From Trachelipus rathkii (lineage: Eukaryota; Arthropoda; Malacostraca; Isopoda; Trachelipodidae): a stretch of DNA of 23,399 nt. The translations under genes and the position numbers were made by a program. The stretch spans positions 25,001 through 48,399 of the forward strand of contig JABUQX010002625.1 of assembly GCA_015478945.1 (NCBI GenBank). The letters are read 5' to 3'. Below the pieces are notes generated by a model. That model was not told where the DNA came from, ran no database searches, and saw only the letters and a list, made by a program, of their open reading frames with translations. Shown piece after piece: positions 11,510 to 21,490 of the stretch; position 1 is the stretch's first letter, and each line of letters begins with the position of its first letter.

Positions 11510-11575
11510 CGGAATAGGGATTGAACGCATGCCCTTTTCTATGCGACTCTATCACTTTACTGATCGCCTCATGGA
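11510..11575 (-). mobile_element. Possible degenerate tRNA-derived SINE head
   Basis: On the minus strand, GGCGATCAGTAAAGTGATAG resembles a degenerate box A, and GCGTTCAATCC about 35 bases later resembles box B (consensus GGTTCGANTCC). Order and spacing fit RNA polymerase III promoters of tRNA-derived SINEs. Mismatches are many and no 3' tail is evident. Confidence 0.35.
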
Positions 11576-11636
11576 CAACAATGATGATAAAAAAAAATTA
11601 AACATTTTTCACATTCATTTATTTATTTATTTACAG

Positions 11637-11786
11637 ATGAATAGGCGAATGTACGAAAATTATATTAGCAAAAGAGTTCCAGGGAAGCAAGCGGTCGTGG
11701 TTCTAGCGTGTGACAATAGACACATGAATGAAGATATGATTTTAGACCCTGGCCTTGTTATGATATTTGCCCATGGGATAGAATAA
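11637..11786 (+). CDS. Terminal coding exon and stop codon of the host gene
   Basis: A pyrimidine-rich tract with TTTA repeats ends TTTACAG at 11636. The exon then reads 49 codons and TAA at 11784-11786. The peptide begins MNRRMYENYISKRVPGKQAV and ends ILDPGLVMIFAHGIE. The first codon is ATG, but it is read here as an internal Met after a phase-0 junction with ETRQ of the previous exon. The hydrophobic run AVVVLA followed by CDNRHMNEDM looks like a buried beta strand and loop, not a membrane segment. Together the three exons give 141 residues. The C-terminus is the part that best recalls the FERRY3/C12orf4 family, again from memory only. An open run extends upstream to 11460, but it is intronic and does not need to be translated. 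Confidence 0.82.
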   Translation: MNRRMYENYISKRVPGKQAVVVLACDNRHMNEDMILDPGLVMIFAHGIE

Positions 11787-11937
11787 CGGTACGCAGTGTT
11801 TCTGTCTATTCAGCGAAAGAGAAATTATTATTATTACTATTATAATTATGCGACTTAGTCCTGTATTTGAACTCATTAGATTTAAAAAGCCAAAATATGT
11901 TCAGTTTCCCCACACAGTAACTGAAATAACCTATTTG

Positions 11938-12020
<83 letters not shown>

Positions 12021-12096
12021 ATATATATAATATAATATATATATATATATATATAATATATGTATATATATATTATATATATATACGTATATATAA
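11938..12096. repeat. (TA)n microsatellite
   Basis: About 160 bp, in the presumed 3' UTR or just downstream of the host gene. Frames through it read only Tyr and Ile. Confidence 0.96.
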
Positions 12097-12151
12097 TTTG
12101 AAATGTTTAAGGAGAGTAACTTGCAAACTTATTTGCACATATAAGTTGTTC

Positions 12152-12152
<1 letters not shown>

Positions 12153-12213
<61 letters not shown>
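12153..12213. repeat. (TTA)n microsatellite
   Basis: About 20 uninterrupted ATT/TTA units. Confidence 0.97.
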
Positions 12214-12214
<1 letters not shown>

Positions 12215-12771
12215 AAAACCAGCTTGGAGACCTAGAGTAAAGGAAAATCATTAGGACCTAAGTTATATAAAGCCTAAAACGGATGCATAAGTAAGGAACA
12301 CCATGAAAAAGAATACCAACAATATATCATAATTAAAAATATATTTGATATACAAGTTAATGATAAAATATATAATAAATTGGAGAAGGAATCACATATA
12401 ATGTTTTTTATATATATTTGTTAGACAAAGACACACCATTTACAATTGCTAAAGGCATTAGTTAGTACTGATATGAAGAGATTTATAATGAGGGGTATGA
12501 AATGGGTAGAGAGGGGGGAGAGTAAAATAGCAACATAGGAACATGTTTGGGTAATATTTCCGTGAAGGAAGTTAAAGAAGCTCAGATTGTTGACTACCGA
12601 TGAATATTTTTAAAAAAAAAATGTTGCCTTTTAATCAATCGTTTTTTACATGTTTTTATATTATTATTATTCTTCATTACTTTTATTACCCTCCCTACAT
12701 TTCCCACAGATGGGTGTAGATAGTTAAGTAGAAGAGCATGACATAGGTCGAAAGGAAAGGCCCCCCCACAC
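12214..12771. other. Unassigned DNA
   Basis: AT-rich sequence with G-rich patches (AGAGGGGGGAGAG near 12510) and a C run at 12761-12767 next to LINE copy C. No gene, RNA or transposon motif recognised. Confidence 0.5.
12374..12379 (+). promoter_or_regulatory. Candidate polyadenylation signal AATAAA
   Basis: AATAAA lies about 590 bp after the TAA of the host gene, beyond a (TA)n and a (TTA)n array. In such AT-rich DNA the hexamer is expected by chance, so this is only a possible 3' end. Confidence 0.2.
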
Positions 12772-13111
12772 ACCTCCCCCTCACACCCTTAAGTACGAGT
12801 CTAGGGCTTCACAACACTGCGACTTACCCTCACTGTGGTATCTCGTCAATTTAGGGTTTATCCCCTGGGTCAGGCTCACAACCATACCCACCTTTCAAAT
12901 CTCCGTCATTCACTCCTATTAATTATGCAACTTTTTTTCCCCCCTCTGTCAAATTCACATTCCTTTTCTTTGGAGACGACCTTTACTGACTTATTCCACC
13001 TTTTTTCGGTTTCCCATCCAGTCGATTCTCAGCACACTTACCACTGTGCATCCGCTTGACTAACCGACTATCATCTATCCTTTCCATATAACCAAACATC
13101 TTAATACACTC
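12772..13111 (-). mobile_element. 5'-truncated RTE-like LINE, copy C
   Basis: On the minus strand, 13111-12983 is open and reads ECIKMFGYMERIDDSRLVKR, then continues to LDGKPKKGGISQ and a stop. This matches the C-terminal block of copies A and B. The 3' UTR motifs TATCTCGTCAAT (12839) and ACCCTTAAGT (12785) are shared with copy B at similar spacing. The copy ends near a C-rich run at about 12763. Its 5' break abuts an A/T-rich tract at 13112. This is the typical dead-on-arrival 5' truncation. Confidence 0.8.
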
Positions 13112-13711
13112 TCGTTTTTTATTATTTATATTATTATTATTGTTATTCTTTCTTCGTTCAGTTTTATTTCAGTGAGTCATAGCATTGAAAGAAACATTTT
13201 AAAATACAACACTTGAAGTGATCTTTTTTTTTTTTTTAATTGGTTTTAATATTAAATTTTCAATGTTTACATAGGATGGTTTGTGAATTGCATAACCCTT
13301 CCTTAACTGCCTTCTTCAGATTCATTTTTATATATTTTTTTTGAATAACTTTCCTCTTACTTGATGCTTAGGTCCTTATGTAAACTTTTTGCATAATTTT
13401 TTTACATATGTATGTATTACACTCGTACTGAATCATGTATTCCATCCAAGGGTCTTCTAAAATTGCCACAAAAATAATTGCATAAAACAGAAACTTCAAA
13501 AGGCATCTTCATCTAACACCTTCGATAGTATTGGAAAAAATTTCATGACAATGGTTTTGATTTCTTATACACAATGAGGGAAATGTTGATGCAAATTATT
13601 GAGCTGATATTATTATTTTTACTTTTTTTTTAAAGTAATGAATTTCTTTTAATTTCAAATTTTTTAATTATCTGTTTTTGGATTATAAAAGCTAGATTTT
13701 TTAAAAAATAT
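13112..13711. other. Unassigned AT-rich DNA
   Basis: Contains several T tracts (13225-13239 among them) and TTA clusters. No gene seen. Confidence 0.5.
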
Positions 13712-13722
13712 TTATTATTATA

Positions 13723-13782
<60 letters not shown>
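13712..13782. repeat. (TTA)n microsatellite
   Basis: Imperfect at the left, then about 18 perfect TTA units. Confidence 0.96.
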
Positions 13783-13783
<1 letters not shown>

Positions 13784-14178
13784 GTTCTAGACTATTACAG
13801 AAGTATTTTATGGTATCTGTATTGTGCGTTTTATTAGTAAATTTAAAGGAATTTAATTATAATCTGGAGTAGATTTTTCAACCCTTTACAGCTCGGGGTA
13901 CACTAAATTTATGGGGGAAATTTATTAGCGTTATACTCAAGAAATATTCACAAGGGTTTCTAGCTTGGGAAAAGTTTTAAATACAATTTTGAGAATAGTA
14001 GAGATTAGGGTAATCCGGCGAAATATCGATATCTTTCCAGATAATCAATTTTTTTAATATCTTTCATCCACATGTAAAATGACTAAGAAACCGCTGCCAA
14101 ATCTCCCTCATATATAAATATATTCCCTCTACCGAATTTTTTTTTTTATGTTTAAGTTCTGTTTAAACTCCACTAGTT
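13783..14178. other. Unassigned AT-rich DNA
   Basis: No coding signal. It contains TATCGATA at 14024-14031, identical to the DREF-type DRE octamer known from insects; a single copy may be chance. Confidence 0.45.
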
Positions 14179-14247
14179 AGGTTATGATAAGTTTTGTTAA
14201 GTATACACAGAAAATCTGTGTATACTTAACAAAACATATCATAACCT
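14179..14247. repeat. Near-perfect palindrome (33-bp arms, 3-base loop)
   Basis: The left arm 14179-14211 and right arm 14215-14247 are reverse complements with one mismatch; the loop is AAA. The core reads AAGTATACACAGA, loop, TCTGTGTATACTT. An RNA from either strand would fold into a long hairpin. It could be a small foldback transposon, a hairpin RNA source or a recombination product. Confidence 0.95.
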
Positions 14248-14338
14248 TATTTATTTTTCTAACGTAAAAAGAAATAATATATGAAAACACCGAATAACGC
14301 TCCTTATAAATATATCGAACAACATGTGGCAGAGTTGC

Positions 14339-14447
14339 TTAATACCCATTTCAAAACATCGATTAGTTTTTAAAAAATATATCGATCGTCTAAGTATTGT
14401 TAATACCCATTTCAAAACATCGATTAGTTTTTAAAAAATATATCGAT
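14339..14447. repeat. 48-bp tandem direct duplication
   Basis: Positions 14339-14386 and 14400-14447 are identical 48-mers (period 61 bp) separated by 13 different bases. Each unit contains two ATCGAT palindromes flanking a TTAAAAAATA core. The perfect identity implies a recent duplication or conversion. Confidence 0.95.
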
Positions 14448-15825
14448 TTTTTTAGATTACGCTAAACTAAACTATTACCCAATTTTGTTTAGATGTGGTC
14501 TGTGAACTTGTCATGCTCTCCAGCGTCAATCCTCTTGGCCTTGGCCCTTGTTTTTCTTCTAAGAATACTACGTTGCTAGAAATTCTCGTTTAAGCATTCC
14601 GCAATTATTAATTCAGCTTTAGTGTTCAAAGGGATCCAACTCTATTGTTACCAACTAATAAGAATGGTCTGGTGCTCTTCATGGCAGAAGATGCCCAACT
14701 GTTTATGTTAATTTAATCCCATGTCTTTTTCTGTACCTTATAACCTTAAGAAATGAAAATTCGAAGGACCTAGATAAAGCCAGGTTCTAGAATTTTAATT
14801 TACTGGAATAGGATAATGCAATTACTTGATTCATCTTGGTTAATCCTTGCTTGGTGCTTGCCAAGTCGTATACAGCAACTTTTCTTGATGACTTATAATT
14901 TTTATATCTCATTTGTCTTTATGCAATTTTCTTTTGATTTTTTATGTAAACAATTAGCTGCCTTCGTAAGAAAATCTTAAATTGTTAAATCATACCAACA
15001 AGTTTCTTCAGGATATTGACTATTCTCCATAGTACAATTGATTTGAAGAATGCCCTTGCCTCTGTTGATAGAAAATTTCCTGCAATGAAATTTTATATAT
15101 TAAGATAATCATCGTATCAACTGAATACGAGAACATGCATTTCTGCCTTCTGCTAAGAACCATTCATCGAAAGATTAGCGAGACATACTTACTGGTTTTT
15201 AAAATCTGATTTTGGGTATGCCCTCTTTTGAGCCAAAAGATTCTTCCTTGGTTCATTAAAATAAAAGTTGAAACTTTGAATCTTTAGAATAAACTTCAAT
15301 AGATAGGAAGATAACTTGTCAGCACTTGCATTTATATATCAAATTTCGTTTACTTTTCGGAGGTTTTTACCTTTAGGTTAAACCCTCTTTCAGAATAAAT
15401 GAATATTTCAAAAAATTTCAGTGAACCAGACTTATATTTTGACTGAGTGAATTCTGAAAGACTGTTATCGTCATCATCTAATTTTCCTAGGAGGCTGGAA
15501 AGATAGAATCTCTCTTCTGCACTCTTTTTCCGTCAGTTTCTTAGTCTTCGTCACACTCCTTATTAATAAAAATGTTAATTACGATACAAATATGTTGATA
15601 AAAATGTTCTTTGTAAAATTCAACATACAAAGAAATTAACTTGTTCGATAAATACATTTAAAACCCCCTTTTTAAGTAATCTTTCTTTCGATTTTATCCT
15701 ATTTTTTACTTTTGCATTCTTTATCTTATGTCTTATTTGTCAACTTTTGGATTACATGAGTGTTAAGCTCTTGTTCTATTCTGTATCTATCTTCCACCTA
15801 AATTATTCATATTCCATTACCTGTA
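14448..15825. other. Unassigned AT-rich DNA
   Basis: About 1.4 kb without a recognisable gene, RNA or transposon. Frames are short. It may be intergenic, or old transposon sequence too decayed to read. Confidence 0.5.
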
Positions 15826-15827
15826 TA

Positions 15828-16323
15828 CAGTGGAATTCCAATATTCGTCATTAATCCGTTCCTGAGGAGAGGATGAATATTGAAAAGGACGAATATCAAA
15901 CGAATTTTTCCCGTAGCAATTAACTTAAAATGGTTTAATCCATTCCCAGCCACGAATTTTGCCAATCTATTCTTAACAAAAAAAAAAAAAAATGATTATC
16001 ACTCTATCATTGCAAATACATTTCTCACTGCTTTTAGTTTTTATCGTCATTGCACTTTTTACGATCAATGGTCACTTACAGTACCGTATTTATTAAAAAA
16101 TTAACTGTAAAAACTCGTAAATATTAAAAAAGGAATAAAGTATTAGACAAGAGTTCATGCGTGCACTTTCAATCACCGCTCGAGACTGAGCCAACTGACG
16201 ATCAGATGACTCGCCGACTACGTCAGAGGAGGGACGAATATTGACTTTTCGGGCGAATATCAAAAAATATTCAACGAAAAAATTGGACGAATTTCAAAAA
16301 AGACGAATATTGGAGTTTCACTG
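15828..16323. mobile_element. Pogo/Tigger-like MITE, complete
   Basis: The element is 496 bp with terminal inverted repeats of 22 bp: 15828-15849 (starts CAGTGGAATTCCAATATTCG) and 16302-16323, 20 of 22 matching. TA flanks both ends (15826-15827 and 16324-16325), the target duplication of the Tc1/mariner/pogo superfamily. Inside the left end, TTAATCCGTTCC and repeats of CGAATAT follow the layout known for Tigger/pogo-type non-autonomous elements. There is an internal A tract at about 15980-15992. No transposase is encoded, so it would depend on a pogo-type transposase in trans. Confidence 0.85.
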
Positions 16324-16325
16324 TA

Positions 16326-17163
16326 GGGGAATTAGTTTCCTGTTATCACAGGAGTTCATCAATAAATTTATAAATTTGATAGGCATACAATGCCAAACAA
16401 TAAAACCTGTATTTAATGGCATCATCAACTCTCCCACCTGAACCACATCATTCCTGTACCTAGATTGATGAGATTAAAAAACAGATTTTCTAAAACTAGT
16501 TTGTCTAAGAGGGGTTGATTACATATCAGTTTTGCCTAGTCAAACTGTAGTTGTACTCATTTACCTTCTTACATGTATTTGGAGATGTAACGAAAATTGG
16601 AATTCGCCTAAACCTTCATAAACCATAGTTTTTATACACACAACCTTGTCTGCGGTATTTCCTCGACGTCATATCACCCTTAACTGTATATTTAACCCTT
16701 CCTAATACTTGTATCTTCACTAAAGCCACTTGAGTTGACCTGGAGGAGTTCTTTAGCATTGCCTATTCACCCGTGGGCAAAATGAAAATAATTCTAGGAA
16801 AATTGTGATAATTATTGTAGTATCATGTAATGGAGATATTGGTAAAGCAGCAAGTTTGATTTTATCATTGTTGTATAGATGCCAGTATACTTCATAAGTA
16901 ATTCTCTTTATGCATATTATTTTGTATATAATTAATTCTCTTTATTCATGTTCTTTACTATATTATTTTACCATTCTTCATTTCTTAAACTTTCTTTCTA
17001 CTTATTTTTTATTGGTAAATAATCTGGTTTAGTTTTCCATCATAAACTTTTACATTTGTAGTTATTCGTTATCGAATATTAATAATATTTGGCAACAGTT
17101 ATTCGACTTATACCTTTAGGGACAATTGGGTTACCTTCCAGCCCAATATATTCATCTGATTAA
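16326..17163. other. Unassigned AT-rich DNA
   Basis: No gene or mobile element recognised. Short frames only. Confidence 0.5.
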
Positions 17164-17405
17164 TGTGATAGAATGTATTGCTGTAAAAACAATGCGAGTT
17201 CCCATTTTAAATGAATGAGTCAAAGGAGATTTTACTCTCCATCAGTGGGATTCGAACATTGGACTCCGCGTCGCAGAGTTAACAATAACCGGATGCTCTA
17301 ACCACTAGGCCATCCACGTCCCCATTAAAAGAACGTTTCAACCGTAGTTTTTAAAGCTCCGGTTTTGTGATAGAATGAATTGCTGTAAATGCATAACGCT
17401 AGTTC
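17164..17405. repeat. Direct repeat flanking the SINE head
   Basis: TGTGATAGAATGTATTGCTG at 17164 recurs at 17366 with one mismatch, and similarity extends through AGTTC at about 17201 and 17405 (roughly 40 bp each, with indels). A partial third copy, GATAGAATGAGTT, lies near 17410. At 40 bp and set 43 bp outside the SINE 5' end, the pair is too long and too far out for a simple target-site duplication. Confidence 0.8.
17241..17323 (-). mobile_element. tRNA-derived SINE head with pol III boxes
   Basis: The minus strand reads GGGGACGTGGATGGCCTAGT at the 5' end, where TGGCCTAGTGGTTAGAG (17312-17296) is a good box A, and then ATGTTCGAATCCC (17259-17247), a good box B. The spacing between them (about 37 bases) is tRNA-like. 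The cloverleaf is not intact and no tRNA function is expected. The SINE body probably continues towards 17164. A pol III transcript would start near 17323. Confidence 0.75.
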
Positions 17406-17597
17406 TGTATGATAGAATGAGTTTAAATACGGTTTTTAAGTGCACTAAGAAAAGGATGATAAGCATCAAATATGAGCGAGCTTAAACTTTTGTGGATAGT
17501 ATTGGTGTTTATGTGGAGTTGCTTAAAAAATGTTACCAGACAAAAAAAATCATGTGTGATATAAAAACTTTTTAAATAAAAATTTTAAATTTGTAAA

Positions 17598-17599
<2 letters not shown>

Positions 17600-17654
<55 letters not shown>
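17600..17654. repeat. (TTA)n microsatellite
   Basis: About 18 TTA/ATT units. On the minus strand it makes a poly-Ile or poly-Asn frame that is not a gene. Confidence 0.97.
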
Positions 17655-17743
17655 CTCCCTCATGAAGAAAACTTCCTTGCCGTGGAGAGGTGGCTGAGAA
17701 GTGCTTCTTTCAATTCTTTTTGTTGTATTTAATTTGTTTATTA

Positions 17744-17744
<1 letters not shown>

Positions 17745-17789
<45 letters not shown>

Positions 17790-17790
17790 T
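17745..17790. repeat. (TTA)n microsatellite
   Basis: About 15 units. The 90 bp between this and the previous array contains CCTTGCCGTGGAGAGGTGGC, which vaguely recalls a motif common in arthropod retroelement 3' ends; unproven. Confidence 0.96.
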
Positions 17791-18429
17791 CTGGTACTTT
17801 TGTAGTTATTCTTGTTATTATGTAAATTTTTATTACCTTTAATTCTTACCATTATTATTATCTTCAGTAGCTTTCGGTTTTCTCCTCTTGCTCATACTTA
17901 CATACTGTGGTACGTATTTCTTCTCCCATTTCTGTGAGGTTCTTACCCCATTCCTTTCCCTAATCCTGGTAGCTGTCACGCTGTAGACCCTTCGCATTGG
18001 TTTCAGACTTATTTATTTAATTCTGAGTAATGCTTCCACAATACTTCTTATCAAGCTTGTTCAATGTCGCTTCAGCTAACAGCATAATCCTCTCGTACTA
18101 AGAGAAGCATTAGAAGATGCTTTAGGCACTAAGAACCTGGAGGTGAACTCCATTAAGATATTGTTTTCTCTCCTTTTGTCTTCAGCATCAAACAGTTAAA
18201 GAACAAAACTTGATAAACTATCAGTGCTAGGTAGTATTTCCGACCTTTAAGACCGGACGCAATTAGAAATACTTTAAAGAGGGCGGTATATGCTATTAAA
18301 GTACAATGTGAAGAGACGGGCTCCATTTTAACCCATTTGAAAAGGGAACCGATGTGTATAAATTTTCTCTAACCAATCTACATTTATTGTTTTAAAGCGC
18401 AGTTTCCTTTAACTAAGTTAAATATGGGC
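17791..18429. other. Unassigned DNA upstream of the ORF1 remnant
   Basis: Somewhat higher GC than its surroundings. Given the zinc-knuckle remnant that follows, part of 18180-18430 may be decayed LINE ORF1, but I could not read convincing motifs in it. Confidence 0.4.
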
Positions 18430-18690
18430 ATCATTATTTACGATGTAACCCTCTTACATCCTACTTCAAGAAGGTGTTTCCTATGACAGAAATTCGGACA
18501 CCATCAGAAATATTGCCGATCTTCTCATCCATCATTCTCATGCTGCCGCGGACGATCTCACCCATTGTGACCCACCATTCTGTCCAAAGTGTAAAGGTCA
18601 TCATTCTGCCCTTTCCATCCAACGTTCTTCATATAAACTTAAACAACAGGTTTCACAATTCTGTACTCAACTCGAGTTTAATGGGGGCAA
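18430..18690 (+). pseudogene. LINE ORF1 (gag-like) zinc-knuckle remnant
   Basis: The plus frame reads YDVTLLHPTSRRCFL, a TGA stop at 18484-18486, then QKFGHHQKYCR. This is a CCHC knuckle (C-x2-C-x4-H-x4-C) whose second Cys codon has become the stop. One frame over, 18566-18610 reads CDPPFCPKCKGHHSA, the second cysteine-rich knuckle. YKLKQQVSQF follows further on. This arrangement is typical of ORF1 nucleic-acid-binding proteins of jockey/I-clade LINEs. It may belong to the same family as the element at 7842-9626, but no ORF2 follows here. Confidence 0.72.
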
Positions 18691-19029
18691 TCCCTGAAAT
18701 GTTCAAGCTGACAAAACTGTGTTTCAAGCAAGTTTCTTTCAGTTAAGCATAGTCTCCTAAAAATTAATTAAAATACTTCATTTTTGAGAAAAATTCAGGA
18801 AATCAGCAGTAGTATTCATTATGTTGGACTTTGATCTACATTTTAAATTCAACAATAGCCTGCATGAGTATTCTAAAGAGATATTTATTCGCTAATTGGT
18901 AACTACCTACACATTTAGACTTTTATTGAGAAATTAATGACAGCGACAGAATAAAATTCCTAACATTTTGTTTGCAGAGTTCTTTTGTCAACTTTTCAAG
19001 GAAAAAGTTTTTGAATTAGAACTTTATCA
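18691..19029. other. Unassigned AT-rich DNA
   Basis: Lies between the ORF1 remnant and the transposase remnant; no gene seen. Confidence 0.5.
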
Positions 19030-19780
19030 TTCATAGATGAATTAAGTTTTAGAAATACTGCGGAAAAATGTGAAATCTGTGCGGCAAGTTTCAGCCGAAT
19101 CATGAATGAAGGCTTACCTTAATACAAGATCGTTTTCCAATAGGAGGAAAGACAAATGTGGCTGAAAAAATATAACCACTGAGCCAGATGACAGACCTTT
19201 GCTACCAAAAAAAAAATGTCAAAAACCCCAGACTTACTAGTAATGATCTTCAAATGAACTAGCATTTGCTGGTCACCCAGCAAGAAAGCCACCTTGCAGA
19301 CGTCTTACTAGGGCAGTGAAGAAGGGATTACAATAAGCTAAGCAACACAAGAGTTGGTCAAATGAACAGTGGAGAAATGTACTTTTCACAGATGAATCAC
19401 AGAAATTGATTTATTTGGCGCAAAGGTGGCACCTGATCTCATCAAAGCTTTACCAAATGTTGATGTCTTGATGTGATATTTCAGCAAAACCACACGCCAT
19501 GCCATACATAAAAAAAATCGATGAAAGCGTTACAAAATGAAAAGATTCATTTGCTCAGATGGAAAAGGAACTCACCAGGTTTAAACCCAGTTGAAAAACT
19601 TTTATGCTATAGGGATAAAATGGCCCAGAAATTGTGATTGCGGGACAAAAACAAAGCTCATCATTGCAGTAATTCAGATAGGGCTTCATGGTGAAGAAAT
19701 TAAAATTGGTGTGTGCAAATCGCATTGATTCAATGCCTCAATTACGAATGAATGTCTTAAAGTTAAAGGAAGCCATATAA
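19030..19780 (+). pseudogene. Tc1-like transposase remnant (DD34E)
   Basis: The order of recognisable pieces is KPPCRRLTRAVKKGLQ near 19288-19335, KQHKSWSNEQWRNVLFTDES up to 19399 with the first catalytic Asp at 19391-19393, FQQNHTPCHT at 19479-19508, SPGLNPVEKLL near 19572-19606 with the catalytic Glu at 19593-19595, and NRIDSMPQLR then a KG-like end near 19715-19775. The second catalytic Asp is Asn (AAC, 19488-19490) and a stop follows HT. Asn to Glu spacing is 34 residues, as in DD34E Tc1 enzymes. Only about 97 bases separate the first two catalytic positions, far less than usual, so there is an internal deletion. Inverted repeats were not found; a TA array starts just after. Confidence 0.83.
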
Positions 19781-19782
19781 AG

Positions 19783-19793
19783 ATATATATTAT

Positions 19794-19829
<36 letters not shown>

Positions 19830-19882
19830 ATATAAATATAATATATTTTAATAATAAATATTAATTTTATTATATTAATTTA

Positions 19883-19943
<61 letters not shown>

Positions 19944-20174
19944 TAATATATATATAAAATATATATATTTATATATATTATATATATATAGTATATATAT
20001 ATATATTATATATATTATATAATATATAGTATATATATATATATAATATTATAATATTATATATATATATAATATAAAATATATATTATATATATATATA
20101 TATATATAATATATATAAATATTATATAAATATATAATATATTAATATATATAATATATATATAATATATATAT

Positions 20175-20216
<42 letters not shown>

Positions 20217-20453
20217 ATTATATTATAATATATAATTATATATATATAATATTATATATATATATATATTATTATATTATATAATATATATATAATATAT
20301 ATATATATATAATTATATAATATATATATATATTATATAATATATATAAATAATATAGTAACATATACCATAATCTATTATTATCTAATATAATAATATA
20401 TAATATATTTACTTATATATATATATATATATATACTATATATATTATATATA
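19783..20453. repeat. Large irregular (TA)n block
   Basis: About 670 bp of almost pure A and T, with frequent TTA, TAA and ATAAAT irregularities and almost no G or C. It begins at the end of the Tc1-like remnant. Confidence 0.95.
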
Positions 20454-21490
20454 ATCATCATATTAATACTATTATTTCTCTCCGTCTGATTTCTTGGCAA
20501 AATTCTAATTTAACTAAAAATATTATGATGTGTTACACGCGATGATTTAATTGATTGCATCCAAGTATCCACATTTACTGATATAAATATCGTATTTATA
20601 TATACTATATATATAATAAATATAATAATATATGGAATAATTATAATATATTCATGTTGCTGTCTCAACATATATCCAGTAAAGAAATGCTGCCATAAGG
20701 TGAAGGAAGTAATAAGATAAATATATATAGATATATAATAATATAAATACAGATTAAAATAAAGCATTGAATATAAATAATACATTTAAACTAATATATA
20801 TATTATAACATTACAATCAAACATAATTTGTTATATGTGAATAAATTATTATTATCATTATTCCTGTATTATTATTTCACTCTACACCAGATTGTTTGAA
20901 AAAAAAATTATAGTTTTTAGTCGAAAATAGATCATATAAGACTCATAATTATATTATATAATATACTATATTAATGATATATATATAATATAAAGTATAA
21001 TTATATATAAGTATTATTATTAATATATATAATTCCTAATACTATAAAAATGTAGTATGAATATATATATATATTATACTTGTATATATATCTACTATTA
21101 ATATATTACTAATATATATATATATATAATATATTATATCCTAGTTAATATATATAATATTAATAATTATAATTCATTATTAAAATAAATAATACCTATA
21201 ATATAATCATTGTATTTAGCAGCGTTGACTAATAAAGGGCCGGGTTGTTAGCCCTCTTCCCCTAGAACTTAATAGTATTATTATTACTTTAATTATCTGC
21301 TTGATCATATTTAGCTTACTTAATAAAAAGAGATCATTAAACGATATACCACCTATATATATGAACGTAGTAGACAATTATAATAGTATACAGTGTGATA
21401 TGACCTAATATGTGACTATATAATATTATATATAATAGGGTAATATATATATATATATATTATTTATATATTAATATATATAAATAGTGG
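20454..21490. other. Extremely AT-rich DNA with scattered TA runs
   Basis: A minus-strand open stretch at 20785-20510 is rich in Tyr, Ile and Phe and simply reflects AT content. No gene recognised. Confidence 0.6.

Noticed and set aside
11460..11786. Single 108-codon plus-strand ORF starting MPYLTMG
   Set aside because: Its first part is intronic (SINE-like and TTTA-rich). Only the part after the TTTACAG acceptor at 11636 is supported as coding.
12835..13059. 74-codon plus-strand frame
   Set aside because: Antisense of LINE copy C.
15880..16441. Plus-strand frames inside and across the end of the MITE
   Set aside because: They cross the inverted repeat and poly(A) and show no transposase motif.
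17241..17323. Functional tRNA gene
   Set aside because: Box A and B are good but acceptor and anticodon stems do not pair properly; SINE head is the better reading.
17550..17852. 100-codon minus-strand frame with poly-Asn and poly-Ile
   Set aside because: Produced by two (TTA)n arrays.
20510..20785. 91-codon minus-strand frame rich in Tyr and Ile, membrane-like
   Set aside because: Explained by AT composition; no homologous domain or coding bias.
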